From B30-G6 sp963701385 (GTDB taxonomy: Bacteria; Desulfobacterota; Desulfobacteria; Desulfobacterales; B30-G6): a stretch of DNA of 64,000 nucleotides. Below, in pieces: positions 17,618 through 25,944 of this stretch. The notes below the pieces were generated by a model that did no database searches, was not told where the DNA came from, and saw nothing but the letters and a program-made list of their open reading frames with translations. The stretch is from positions 192,965 through 256,964 of the forward strand of contig CAVOZW010000001.1 in the NCBI GenBank assembly GCA_963701385.1, written 5' to 3'. The stretch's first letter is position 1. Every line of letters starts with the position of its first letter. The position numbers were made by a program, and so were the translations under genes.

Positions 17618-19705
17618 TTATGAAGCCGATAACTTTGAGAAATCGGCAAATTTATCAAAAAGCCCGGCAATGATGCCGAGAAGTGCCAATCGGTTATACC
17701 TGACAGCCTTGTCTTCCGCCATGACCAGAACGCCATCGAAAAAAGCATCCACACCATCTCGCAGTGACGCTATTTCCATCAGGCCTTCTTCAAAACAACC
17801 CTTTTCCAGATGCGCCAGAGCCCGACGCTTGACATTCTTGAATGCTGTAAAAAGATCACTTTCAGATGGATGCTCAAACAACAGTTCGTCGACCGCGACC
17901 CCGCCGAATCCCTCTGCTTTGCGGATTATGTTGACCACACGTTTGAACGCAATTGCCAGAGGCTCGAAATCGGGCGCCCCCTTCAGCTTTTCAAGTGCCT
18001 TGACCCTGTTCCACACCTCCGGTACACTCACACGCTCCGCTCCGGCACTGACCACAGCGGCAATAACGTCCTTGGAACATCCTTCGTCCGCCAATTGACG
18101 CGAAATGCGGTTTTTCAGAAAAGTGAGAACCTTTTCGGCAGTCTCCTGGATGTCCTGTTGGCTTTTCTCTGAAAACAGGGCCAGTGACGTCAAGATCATG
18201 TCTTTCAGGGGAATCGACAGGCGCTGGGCCAGCATAATATTGATGATGCCGATGCCCTGGCGCCGCAGCGCATAGGGATCGGACGCACCCGTGGGCACCA
18301 AACCGACCGAGAAGCATCCGCAGATGGAATCGATCTTGTCGGCAATAGCCAGCACAGCGCCGGTCAGCGTTTCCGGGAGAGGCCCACCCGAGTAGGTTGG
18401 CCGGTAATGCTCTTCTATGGCCGAGGCGACATCTGCCGGCTCGTTGGAAAGCGTGGCGTATACGCGGCCCATGACACCCTGGAGCTTGGGAAATTCTACC
18501 ACCACCTGGCTCACCAGATCTGCCTTGCACAGGCTGGCCGCACGTACCACGCGGTCCTTAAAAGCTGAATCATCCGATACCAAGCCCGCTACAAACGTAC
18601 TGATTTTCACGACCCGCTGAATCTTTTCCGCCATGGTACCGAGATCGGCCTGAAAAAGGACCCCCTGCAGGCGTTCATTCCATGGACCGAAAAGGGTCTT
18701 TACATCGCTCTGATAGAAAAATTGGGCATCCGCCAAGCGCGCCCGCAGTACCCGCTCATGCCCTCTTGCCACCAGGTCGAGATCCTTGGTACGGGTGTTG
18801 TTGACGGCCACAAAATAGGGCATCAGATTTCCGGCGCCGTCCACCACGGCAAAATATTTCTGATGCTCCCGCATGGCCGTAATCAAAATTTCATCGGGAA
18901 TGCCCAGAAAATCTTTATCGTATCGTCCGGCGGTCGCAACCGGATACTCCACAAGGTTGGTGACAATATCGAGAAGTTCCTCGTCCGGCAGGATATTGCC
19001 GCCCACGCCAACAGCGGCGGATGCAATTTCGCGGGCCGTTTTCTTTTTTCTCACCGCCATATCCACCAACACATGGACAGACCGAAGTTTGTCCACATAT
19101 TCACCTGGCTCGGCGATTTTGATTTTAGACGGATGCATGAAGCTGTGACCGAAAGTGGTCCGATTGCTCTTGATATTGCCCAACTGGAACGACACGATCT
19201 TTGATCCCAGCAAGGCCAGGATGGAATGGATGGGACGGGCAAAGGCGATATTCAGTTCACCCCATTTCATGGTTTTGGGAAATGGCATGCAGAGAATGGC
19301 CTCCGGCAGCATCTGCTTCAAAATGGTGCCGGTCGCCAGACCCTTTTCAACGACTTTGGCGCACATATAGGATCCCTTATCCGTCTTTTTCACTTTGAGG
19401 GCGCGGAGATCCACGCCGACCTTCTGCGCGAATTTCTGAATTGCCATGCTCGGGTTACCCGCGGCATCATAGGCCACCTTCTCCGGCGGCCCCAGCACCT
19501 CCGTGGTGATGGTCTTCTGTTTGGCGGCAACCTTATCGATCATGACAGCCAGGTGCCTCGGCGTACCGTATGTTCTGGCATCCCCATGCGAAATACGAGC
19601 CGCGCTCAGTTTGTTTTTTATATGTGCCGACAGGGCTTTCAGTGCCGGTTCAATATAACCAGCCGGTATCTCTTCGGCACCGATTTCAAGCAATAGTGTT
19701 TCCAT
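17618..19705 (-). CDS. glyS: Glycyl-tRNA synthetase beta subunit
   Basis: A 695-residue beta subunit of the alpha2beta2 bacterial GlyRS. It begins METLLLEIGAEEIPAGYIEPALKAL, the family N-terminus that sets the start at 19705, with AGAGGA 5 nt upstream. It contains the HD-like core (KYFAVVDGAGNLMPYFVAVNN, ADLGTMAEKIQRV) and a C-terminal anticodon-binding region (NRLALLGIIAGLFDKFADFSKL). It charges tRNA-Gly together with GlyQ, encoded 142 bp upstream. A family B element sits in its leader. Confidence 0.96.
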   Translation of the reverse strand: METLLLEIGAEEIPAGYIEPALKALSAHIKNKLSAARISHGDARTYGTPRHLAVMIDKVAAKQKTITTEVLGPPEKVAYDAAGNPSMAIQKFAQKVGVDLRALKVKKTDKGSYMCAKVVEKGLATGTILKQMLPEAILCMPFPKTMKWGELNIAFARPIHSILALLGSKIVSFQLGNIKSNRTTFGHSFMHPSKIKIAEPGEYVDKLRSVHVLVDMAVRKKKTAREIASAAVGVGGNILPDEELLDIVTNLVEYPVATAGRYDKDFLGIPDEILITAMREHQKYFAVVDGAGNLMPYFVAVNNTRTKDLDLVARGHERVLRARLADAQFFYQSDVKTLFGPWNERLQGVLFQADLGTMAEKIQRVVKISTFVAGLVSDDSAFKDRVVRAASLCKADLVSQVVVEFPKLQGVMGRVYATLSNEPADVASAIEEHYRPTYSGGPLPETLTGAVLAIADKIDSICGCFSVGLVPTGASDPYALRRQGIGIINIMLAQRLSIPLKDMILTSLALFSEKSQQDIQETAEKVLTFLKNRISRQLADEGCSKDVIAAVVSAGAERVSVPEVWNRVKALEKLKGAPDFEPLAIAFKRVVNIIRKAEGFGGVAVDELLFEHPSESDLFTAFKNVKRRALAHLEKGCFEEGLMEIASLRDGVDAFFDGVLVMAEDKAVRYNRLALLGIIAGLFDKFADFSKLSAS

Positions 19706-19720
19706 AACGTCCTCTCTGTC

Positions 19721-19762
19721 AAATCGCTGCGCAATTTGACGGCACACGGCTGCGCCGCTTAT
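19721..19762 (-). repeat. Family B two-hairpin element, copy e
   Basis: In gene sense: TAAGCGGCGCAGCCGTGTG (hairpin 2, diverged) and then CAAATTGCGCAGCGATTTG (hairpin 1), ending 16 nt before the glyS ATG and abutting its ribosome-binding site. Confidence 0.55.
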
Positions 19763-19847
19763 TTAAGATCTCTCCCAGCTGGTTGTGGATCAATAGGCCA
19801 GAATAGAGAGATCACCTATCTCATTTCAACAACGGCAAATGGTCAGG

Positions 19848-20714
19848 CTAACTCAATAATGGATACCCCATGGCTTCGCGCTGTTTCAGATACCCTTCGG
19901 CACACAGCCGGGCCAGATTCCGGATGCGTCCGATGTATCCGGTCCTCTCGGTCACGCTGATGGCGCCCCTTGCGTCCAGAAGGTTGAACGTGTGAGAGCA
20001 CTTGAGGCAATACTCATAGGCCGGTATGACCAAATCCATGGCAATCGTTTTCTGGGATTCAACTTCATATTTGGTAAACAGATCCAGGAGCATATTCACG
20101 TCAGCCTTTTCAAAATTGTAGGTGGACTGCTCCACTTCCTGGCGATGGTGCACCTGACCATAGGTAACCGTATCGTTCCACATGAGATCATATACATTGT
20201 CGATCCCCTGAAGATACATGGCGATACGCTCCAGACCATAGGTCAGCTCCACGGGAATGGGAGACAATTCAACACTACCGGCCTGTTGAAAATAGGTAAA
20301 CTGCGTGATCTCCATACCATCGAGCCAAACTTCCCACCCCAGGCCGGATGCGCCGAGGGTGGGGGATTCCCAATCATCCTCCACGAACCGGATATCGTGT
20401 TCCAGGGGATCGATACCCAGAACCTTCATGCTCTGCAGGTATTGCTGCTGAACATCCGGGGGTGAGGGTTTCAGAATGACCTGGTACTGGTAGTAGTGCT
20501 GCAGCCGGTTCGGGTTCTCGCCGTATCTGCCGTCTGTGGGTCGCCTGGATGGTTGAACATAGGCCACCTTCCAAGGCTCCGGCCCCAGTGCTTTCAATGT
20601 CGTATTGTGATGAAAGGTGCCGGCCCCGACCTCCAGGTCGTAGGGTTGGGTGACCACGCATCCTTTTCGCGCCCAGAATGTGTTCAGCTTTAATATAAGG
20701 TCTTGGAAGTTCAT
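19848..20714 (-). CDS. glyQ: Glycyl-tRNA synthetase alpha subunit
   Basis: A 288-residue catalytic subunit with class II aminoacyl-adenylate chemistry. The start is fixed by the family N-terminus MNFQDLILKLNTFWARKGCVV; the open frame continues upstream but is not conserved. PSRRPTDGRYGENPNRLQHYYQYQVILKPSP is motif 2-like, and GWEVWLDGMEITQFTYFQQ follows. It stands directly before glyS on the minus strand. About 170 bp before it (20715-20885) holds no gene and no recognisable glycine riboswitch. Confidence 0.96.
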   Translation of the reverse strand: MNFQDLILKLNTFWARKGCVVTQPYDLEVGAGTFHHNTTLKALGPEPWKVAYVQPSRRPTDGRYGENPNRLQHYYQYQVILKPSPPDVQQQYLQSMKVLGIDPLEHDIRFVEDDWESPTLGASGLGWEVWLDGMEITQFTYFQQAGSVELSPIPVELTYGLERIAMYLQGIDNVYDLMWNDTVTYGQVHHRQEVEQSTYNFEKADVNMLLDLFTKYEVESQKTIAMDLVIPAYEYCLKCSHTFNLLDARGAISVTERTGYIGRIRNLARLCAEGYLKQREAMGYPLLS

Positions 20715-20885
20715 TTCCTGTCCTTTTACATGGCTATGTTTATTGGGTTCATAGCGCTGGGAAGCCTGGACGCCTGGAAGCTGGGATGCTGCTATCTGCT
20801 TTAAGCTGTCAGCCACCCTCGGACCCTTGTATCACCCACGAACCTTGGATATCCTTGGTTTCATCACCCAACGAACACAATAAAC

Positions 20886-21947
20886 TCAAAAAACGCTAAC
20901 CGCCACTCCCTTGGTGGCCACACAGGCATCGAGTATCCGCGCATCTTTCCGCTGACGAAGAATGTTTTCCCATATCCCCCTAAGTCTGTCAATATCTTCC
21001 ATTGCCCCGAGTGCCCACACACATCCGCCGCCGCCGGCACCTGCAAATCGTACCCCACACGTATTTTTCAGGGCCGATGTCCGCAATTGGTCTCCCATTG
21101 AGTCAAAGACTTCCGGCGTCATCTCCCGCCTAAAGGCCACTTCCCTGTTCATACAACGGACCGCCTCCTCATAATTCTGGTCCATCATGGCCTCAATAAA
21201 TTTCTGGGTAGTGGCGCAGATTTCCCTCCAAATTTTTCGATGTTTCCCGGCAATGAATTGTCTGACCCACTGGCCATTGACATCTTTGGAAACGTGCGGC
21301 ACTCCGCAATAGGCCACCAGGATGTGCGTTTCGATGGCAGGGAAAAGGCGCGGTTTGGCGATGGTGACTTTTTTAAATGCCCGGGCGGCGCTCTCTCTGG
21401 CCCAATACCAGGCATGAACGCCCCCGTAGGCAGCTGCCAGATGATCCTGAAGGCCACACGAAACGCCCGCCACGCTCCCTTCCAGCGCATGGGCCAGCAA
21501 GGCTGTTTCCCGAACCGGCGTCGCGCCGGCGCCGGCTTTGAAAAGAACGGTTTGAAATGCCGCCACCAAGGCAACCGCCGCGGATGACGATCCCCCCAGG
21601 GCGCTTCTGGGAGGCGACGAAGAAGCAATGCAAATCTCCACCCCGTCGGCATCAAAATAGTTGGCAACGGCAAACATCAAACCAAGCGGGTGATCAAAAG
21701 GTGCCTGGGACAACGAAAAAGCTGTGGGTTCGAACCCTTTGGATTTGATGCGCGTGATTCCTTTTCGACACGCTTTAAGCGTCACCGTTGTTCGCATGTC
21801 AAGAGCGATGTTAAAGGTGCACGGTCTGTAACGCCTCAAGGGCAGGTAAAAAGTACTCAGATCCAAGGTCCCACCCATGTCGATGCGACAAGGTGCCGAG
21901 GCTTCGACATGTCGGTCTTTCAAAAACGCTCTAATAGAAATGTTCAT
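20886..21947 (-). CDS. GHMP family small-molecule kinase
   Basis: A 353-residue ATP-dependent kinase. The N-terminus has APCRIDMGGTLDLSTFYLPL. The GHMP ATP-binding motif is SSPPRSALGGSSSAAVAL, and GVRFAGAGGGGCVWALG is the C-terminal glycine-rich motif. The nearest known types are galactokinase, mevalonate kinase and D-glycero-D-manno-heptose-7-phosphate kinase; the ASAPCRIDMGGTLD start suggests a sugar kinase of the heptose-kinase sort, but the substrate is not decided. It lies between recO and glyQ in the minus-strand block. Confidence 0.8.
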   Translation of the reverse strand: MNISIRAFLKDRHVEASAPCRIDMGGTLDLSTFYLPLRRYRPCTFNIALDMRTTVTLKACRKGITRIKSKGFEPTAFSLSQAPFDHPLGLMFAVANYFDADGVEICIASSSPPRSALGGSSSAAVALVAAFQTVLFKAGAGATPVRETALLAHALEGSVAGVSCGLQDHLAAAYGGVHAWYWARESAARAFKKVTIAKPRLFPAIETHILVAYCGVPHVSKDVNGQWVRQFIAGKHRKIWREICATTQKFIEAMMDQNYEEAVRCMNREVAFRREMTPEVFDSMGDQLRTSALKNTCGVRFAGAGGGGCVWALGAMEDIDRLRGIWENILRQRKDARILDACVATKGVAVSVF

Positions 21948-21988
21948 GATTCATTGTTGGGTTGGTTGGGTTCCTCTGATAGCTCGCT

Positions 21989-22759
21989 TTACGACGGCAG
22001 GCGCAGCCGACGTAAAAATTTCAGACTCTTCGGTTCTCTTCCGATATGGTATGCGACAAAGGCTTCCAGAAAGACCAGACCCTCCTGCATGGCTGTGGGT
22101 GAAAACCGTATCCTTGCGGCCTTGTTCAATTCACATGTGTTCAACCACTGCAGCTGTTTGATGGTTCCTCTGGATAGGCAGCTTTGTCTTGATGAATAGG
22201 GGCTGCAGTGTTCGCAGACAACACCGCCCTTTGCCAGATCGACATTTATTTTCAGCTGGCGATGATCCACCATGTCCGAATGACAGGTACAGCAATAATT
22301 CAAATTCGGGCATAATCCGGATAAGGTTAGAAGTCGCATCTGAAACAGGATACTCAACACCTCGTCAGGTATCTCCCCGGCATCGAGGGCCTTGAGAGCA
22401 TAATCCAGAAGCTGAAAAATTGCCACCTGCTGTCTGCCTTCTTCCAGGGTATCGTTAACGAGTTCCGCCCAGTAGCTGGCAAAAGCGGTTTTGGTGATGT
22501 TGCCCCTGATGTGGTTCAAGGGGCTGGAAAAAGAGGCCTCGGTAAGAACCGGTAATCCCTTGCGGTTGCTGCTGCTGACAACGATGTCCAGCAGAGAGAA
22601 CAACTCCAGAACACCGGAAAACCGTTTGGTACTCCGTTTGGCCGACTTGGCAATGGCAGTCATCTTTCCGTGCTGGTATGTTAAAAAGGTGATGATCAGG
22701 TCAAAATCACCATAATCCAGACGACGGATCAGAATCGCCGGGGATGAAAAACGGGGCAT
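21989..22759 (-). CDS. recO: DNA repair protein RecO
   Basis: A 256-residue RecFOR mediator that loads RecA on SSB-coated single strands and anneals complementary strands. The N-terminal OB fold has SSPAILIRRLDYGDFDLIITFLT. The C-terminal domain keeps a four-Cys zinc finger (LCPNLNYCCTC ... CEHC). It starts 4 bp after the mgtE stop, so translation is probably coupled. Confidence 0.93.
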   Translation of the reverse strand: MPRFSSPAILIRRLDYGDFDLIITFLTYQHGKMTAIAKSAKRSTKRFSGVLELFSLLDIVVSSSNRKGLPVLTEASFSSPLNHIRGNITKTAFASYWAELVNDTLEEGRQQVAIFQLLDYALKALDAGEIPDEVLSILFQMRLLTLSGLCPNLNYCCTCHSDMVDHRQLKINVDLAKGGVVCEHCSPYSSRQSCLSRGTIKQLQWLNTCELNKAARIRFSPTAMQEGLVFLEAFVAYHIGREPKSLKFLRRLRLPS

Positions 22760-22763
22760 CCGC

Positions 22764-24113
22764 TTAAACCCCTAACAGGGAAGTGGCAATGGCAAAATAG
22801 AAAAACACACTGATGATATCGATGGCGGTCGTTACAAAGGGACCCGTGGCTACGGCCGGATCGATCTCTATTTTTGCAAAGAGCATGGGAACCAGGGATC
22901 CCACCAGTGCTGCTACGGACATGGAGCAGATGACCGAGGACCCCACGGCTATGGCAAGCATGATCGTGCTGTATTTAAAATGTGCCACGACCCCGATGAG
23001 AAGACCGTAAACAAGCCCTAATATTAAGCCGATGGAGAGTTCCTTAAAAACCACCGGCCACAACTCGCCTGTGTCTATCCGACCCGTGGCAAGACCTCGC
23101 ACGACAATGGTGGAGGATTGGGTGCCGATATTACCACCCATGCCCATGATCACCGGAATAAAAGCCGCCAGGTAGGTCAGTTTTCTCAGGCTCTCTTCAA
23201 AATGACCGATGACGAAAAAAGCGACGATACCGCCTATGCAGCTGGCAAAAAGCCAGGGAAGACGGATGCGGGTACTTTTTAGGACAGATTTCGTCTCGAC
23301 GAAATCTTCGCCCACACCCGCCATTTTCAAGATATCCTCGGTCGCCTCGCGCCTGAAAATATCGATAACATCGTCGACCGTTACAATGCCCACCAGTTTG
23401 TTGGTGTCGTCTACGACGGGGACGGCCAAAATATCGTACCGGGCAACGATTTTAGCGACTTCCTCCTGATCCATATCCGTCTTCACGGAGAAGACATCCG
23501 TCACCATGAAATCTTTCAAGGGTGTTTCAGGCAACACAACCACCAGCTGCCGAAGCGAGCTCACCCCCACCAGATTGCCGTATTCATTGATGACATAGAG
23601 ATAAAAGGGCATCTCCACGTCCTGATGCTCTTTTTGCAACGATTTTATGGCCTCGCCTGCAGTGACATCCTCCCGCAGGGCAATGAAATCGGGTACCATG
23701 ATACCGCCGGCGGTATCGTCTTCATAGCGGAGCAGACCTTCGATCTCCTCCGATCCTTCTTTACGCATCTTATGAAGAATAGCGTCTGCCGTCTCTTCCG
23801 GCAACTTACCGATTATGTCGGCGACATCGTCGGTGGGCATATCCTCCAAAACAGTTACGACGTCTTCAATTTTCAAGACCTCCACAAAGGATAAGAGAGT
23901 ATCGTCTTCCAATTCACTAAACAGGATGCCTCTCTGTTCTATATCCTCTATCATTTTGAAAAGTTTGAGCTGTTCCGTATGCGAAAGGGAATTGAAGACC
24001 CTCGACAGATCGGCGGCGTGGGTTTTGGCTACAATCTTACGTAAGTGCGGAAGCGCATTGCGCCGCAACAATCGTTTGATGCTTTCGATTAAAATGGTAT
24101 TTTGATCAGCCAT
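22764..24113 (-). CDS. mgtE: Magnesium transporter MgtE
   Basis: A 449-residue homodimeric Mg2+ channel of the inner membrane. It has the superhelical N domain (about 1-130, with VLEDMPTDDVADIIGKLPEE), a CBS pair (about 135-255, with FYLYVINEYGNLVGVSSLRQL and VPVVDDTNKLVGIVTVDDVI) and five C-terminal membrane helices with GGNIGTQSSTIVVRGLATG. The CBS pair senses cytosolic Mg2+ and closes the pore. It is the first gene of the minus-strand run mgtE-recO-GHMP kinase-glyQ-glyS. Confidence 0.95.
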   Translation of the reverse strand: MADQNTILIESIKRLLRRNALPHLRKIVAKTHAADLSRVFNSLSHTEQLKLFKMIEDIEQRGILFSELEDDTLLSFVEVLKIEDVVTVLEDMPTDDVADIIGKLPEETADAILHKMRKEGSEEIEGLLRYEDDTAGGIMVPDFIALREDVTAGEAIKSLQKEHQDVEMPFYLYVINEYGNLVGVSSLRQLVVVLPETPLKDFMVTDVFSVKTDMDQEEVAKIVARYDILAVPVVDDTNKLVGIVTVDDVIDIFRREATEDILKMAGVGEDFVETKSVLKSTRIRLPWLFASCIGGIVAFFVIGHFEESLRKLTYLAAFIPVIMGMGGNIGTQSSTIVVRGLATGRIDTGELWPVVFKELSIGLILGLVYGLLIGVVAHFKYSTIMLAIAVGSSVICSMSVAALVGSLVPMLFAKIEIDPAVATGPFVTTAIDIISVFFYFAIATSLLGV

Positions 24114-24169
24114 TGGGGCACCGCCTTTGCGTTTTTATCAAATACCATGAAGACCGGGGCGCTTCATTG

Positions 24170-25171
24170 TTAGAGGATTATCTTAATGTGGGAGGCCCCA
24201 CGCAATGCCTCCAGCCAATCCACAAATGCTTTTTCGGAAAGCTCCTTGAAGAGGATATCTTCGATCTCGCGATAAGCCGTCTCTAATGGTATTTCATTTT
24301 CTTTGAGGATATTTTCAATATAGAAGATTTGAAAGCCCTGGTCGGTATCCAGGACCACTGTGTTCGCTCCCTTCGAGAGACCAACCAGGGCTTTTTTCAA
24401 CTGCTGTGAAAAATCCTTGTAGGCCAGAACACCGAGATCGCCACCGCTTTTGGCCAGCGATGATTCCGAGTATTCACGGGCAAGAGATTCAAAGGATGTC
24501 CCTTTTCCCAGCGCAGCTTGAATATGTTCCATTTTTTCCAAAACAGCCTGTTTCTCGTCTGCGTCGGCACCCTCTGGTACGCGCATGATAATGTTGCGAA
24601 GATGGTACTTTAGCTCACCCTGATATTTCTCGATGTTGTTTGCATAATATGCCGCGACATCCTCTTTTGTTATCACGATGTTAGACCTTACGGCCATGTT
24701 GAGGAGCTTTGACCTCAGGGCTTGTTCCTTCAACTTCTCCCGGTAGGATTCGATGGTCATACCCTCTCTTTCAAGGGCAGCCCGAAAGTCTTCATCCGTC
24801 CACAACTTGCTTGCCTTGATCTGTTCGATATTGTTGTTGATGTCCTCATCGCTCACTTTGATCTTGTAGCGCTCGATTTCCTGGTCGGTAATCTTCTGGT
24901 CCACCAGTTTTTTGACGATATCGTTTCTGACCCTGTAAAGCATTTCCTGTTCCTTTTCAGGGTCATAACCGAGGGACTTGATCTGCGTCTCATAAGGAGA
25001 CATGGCTTCCTGCACCTCGAGATATGTAATGATGTCATCATTGACGACAGCAACGATGCGATCCACGATTTCGCCGCCAAGGGCAGAAGCCCATCCCGCA
25101 AAGCAAAGTGTCCATAGGGAAACCCACATGAGTCGCTGCATGATCATCTTGAGATGTAAATGCCTGGTCAT
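24170..25171 (-). CDS. surA: SurA-type periplasmic chaperone / peptidyl-prolyl isomerase
   Basis: A 333-residue exported protein. A hydrophobic signal peptide (LMWVSLWTLCFAGWASA) precedes the SurA N domain (EIVDRIVAVVNDDIITYLEV). One parvulin PPIase domain follows (YHLRNIIMRVPEGAD to GGDLGVLAYKDFSQQLKKAL). E. coli SurA has two parvulin domains, so this is the one-domain type common in this phylum. It helps outer-membrane proteins fold. An internal Met at 25147 is an alternative start; neither has a strong ribosome site. It is the last gene of mfd-SurA_N lipoprotein-surA. Confidence 0.88.
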   Translation of the reverse strand: MTRHLHLKMIMQRLMWVSLWTLCFAGWASALGGEIVDRIVAVVNDDIITYLEVQEAMSPYETQIKSLGYDPEKEQEMLYRVRNDIVKKLVDQKITDQEIERYKIKVSDEDINNNIEQIKASKLWTDEDFRAALEREGMTIESYREKLKEQALRSKLLNMAVRSNIVITKEDVAAYYANNIEKYQGELKYHLRNIIMRVPEGADADEKQAVLEKMEHIQAALGKGTSFESLAREYSESSLAKSGGDLGVLAYKDFSQQLKKALVGLSKGANTVVLDTDQGFQIFYIENILKENEIPLETAYREIEDILFKELSEKAFVDWLEALRGASHIKIIL

Positions 25172-25198
25172 CTGTTTTATTCATCCGCTGGGGGGTTA

Positions 25199-25900
25199 TC
25201 ACCGATTCACAAGTCTATTCCATGCCGCCTGGTTGACATTCACGGTATACTGTTTTTCCAACCCCGTCATCCACTCCCGGTACAGGGTTTCCTTTTTGCT
25301 GTTTCGTACCTGCTGGACGATAATGTCGTCAATGTTGGATTCATCCACTTCCTTATCCGCATCGGAACCCGACGAACTGTAATGCTGTTCGTAGTAGTCG
25401 GATATCTCTTCCGACGTAATGCGTATCCGGGGTTCCAGTTCATGGTCAACGACCTTTTCCATCAACAGGCGAATTCGCAGCTCATTTTTCCATTGCTGAA
25501 AGGATACCGCCTGCTCAATCAGTACCCGATCGAACTCACCCTTGGGATAATCCGATTTTATCGATGCAATCGCCACTTCGAGTTCCGCATCACTCACGTG
25601 TATGTTGAGTTCTCTGGCCCGTTCCATGAGAATTAATCTTTCGGTTAGCTGATTCAGGATACGTATCTGAATATTGGCCAATATCCCTTTATCCATGCCC
25701 GTACCCATGCCGAAACCAGGCCTGAAATCCTCGACCGCCCTGTCGAAGTCATCCACCGTGACAACACTGTCGTTGATTTGAATCAAGACCTCCGGAGACA
25801 CCGGCCCCTTTGATTCGGAACAGCTTAGAACACCTGCCCATGCAAGCAGAATCACCCCTAATAGTACATGACATCGATAAGACCACTGGCCTTGCTGCAT
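25199..25900 (-). CDS. SurA N-domain-like lipoprotein
   Basis: A 233-residue exported protein. Residues 1-27 are a lipoprotein signal ending in VLSC, so Cys is probably lipidated. The rest is a SurA N-terminal chaperone domain (EVLIQINDSVVTVDDFDRAV, RILNQLTERLILMERARELNIHVSDAELEVAI) with no complete parvulin domain. It sits 27 bp upstream of surA and looks like its shorter paralogue, possibly a membrane-anchored holdase working with it (inference). Confidence 0.85.
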   Translation of the reverse strand: MQQGQWSYRCHVLLGVILLAWAGVLSCSESKGPVSPEVLIQINDSVVTVDDFDRAVEDFRPGFGMGTGMDKGILANIQIRILNQLTERLILMERARELNIHVSDAELEVAIASIKSDYPKGEFDRVLIEQAVSFQQWKNELRIRLLMEKVVDHELEPRIRITSEEISDYYEQHYSSSGSDADKEVDESNIDDIIVQQVRNSKKETLYREWMTGLEKQYTVNVNQAAWNRLVNR

Positions 25901-25944
25901 GAAAAAGCCCCCGCTTGTGTGTCAATACGCCTGAATTAAGGTGT

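Noticed and set aside
20715..20885. Glycine riboswitch or T-box before glyQ
   Set aside because: No tandem aptamer pattern, specifier loop or T-box sequence was visible in the 170 bp.
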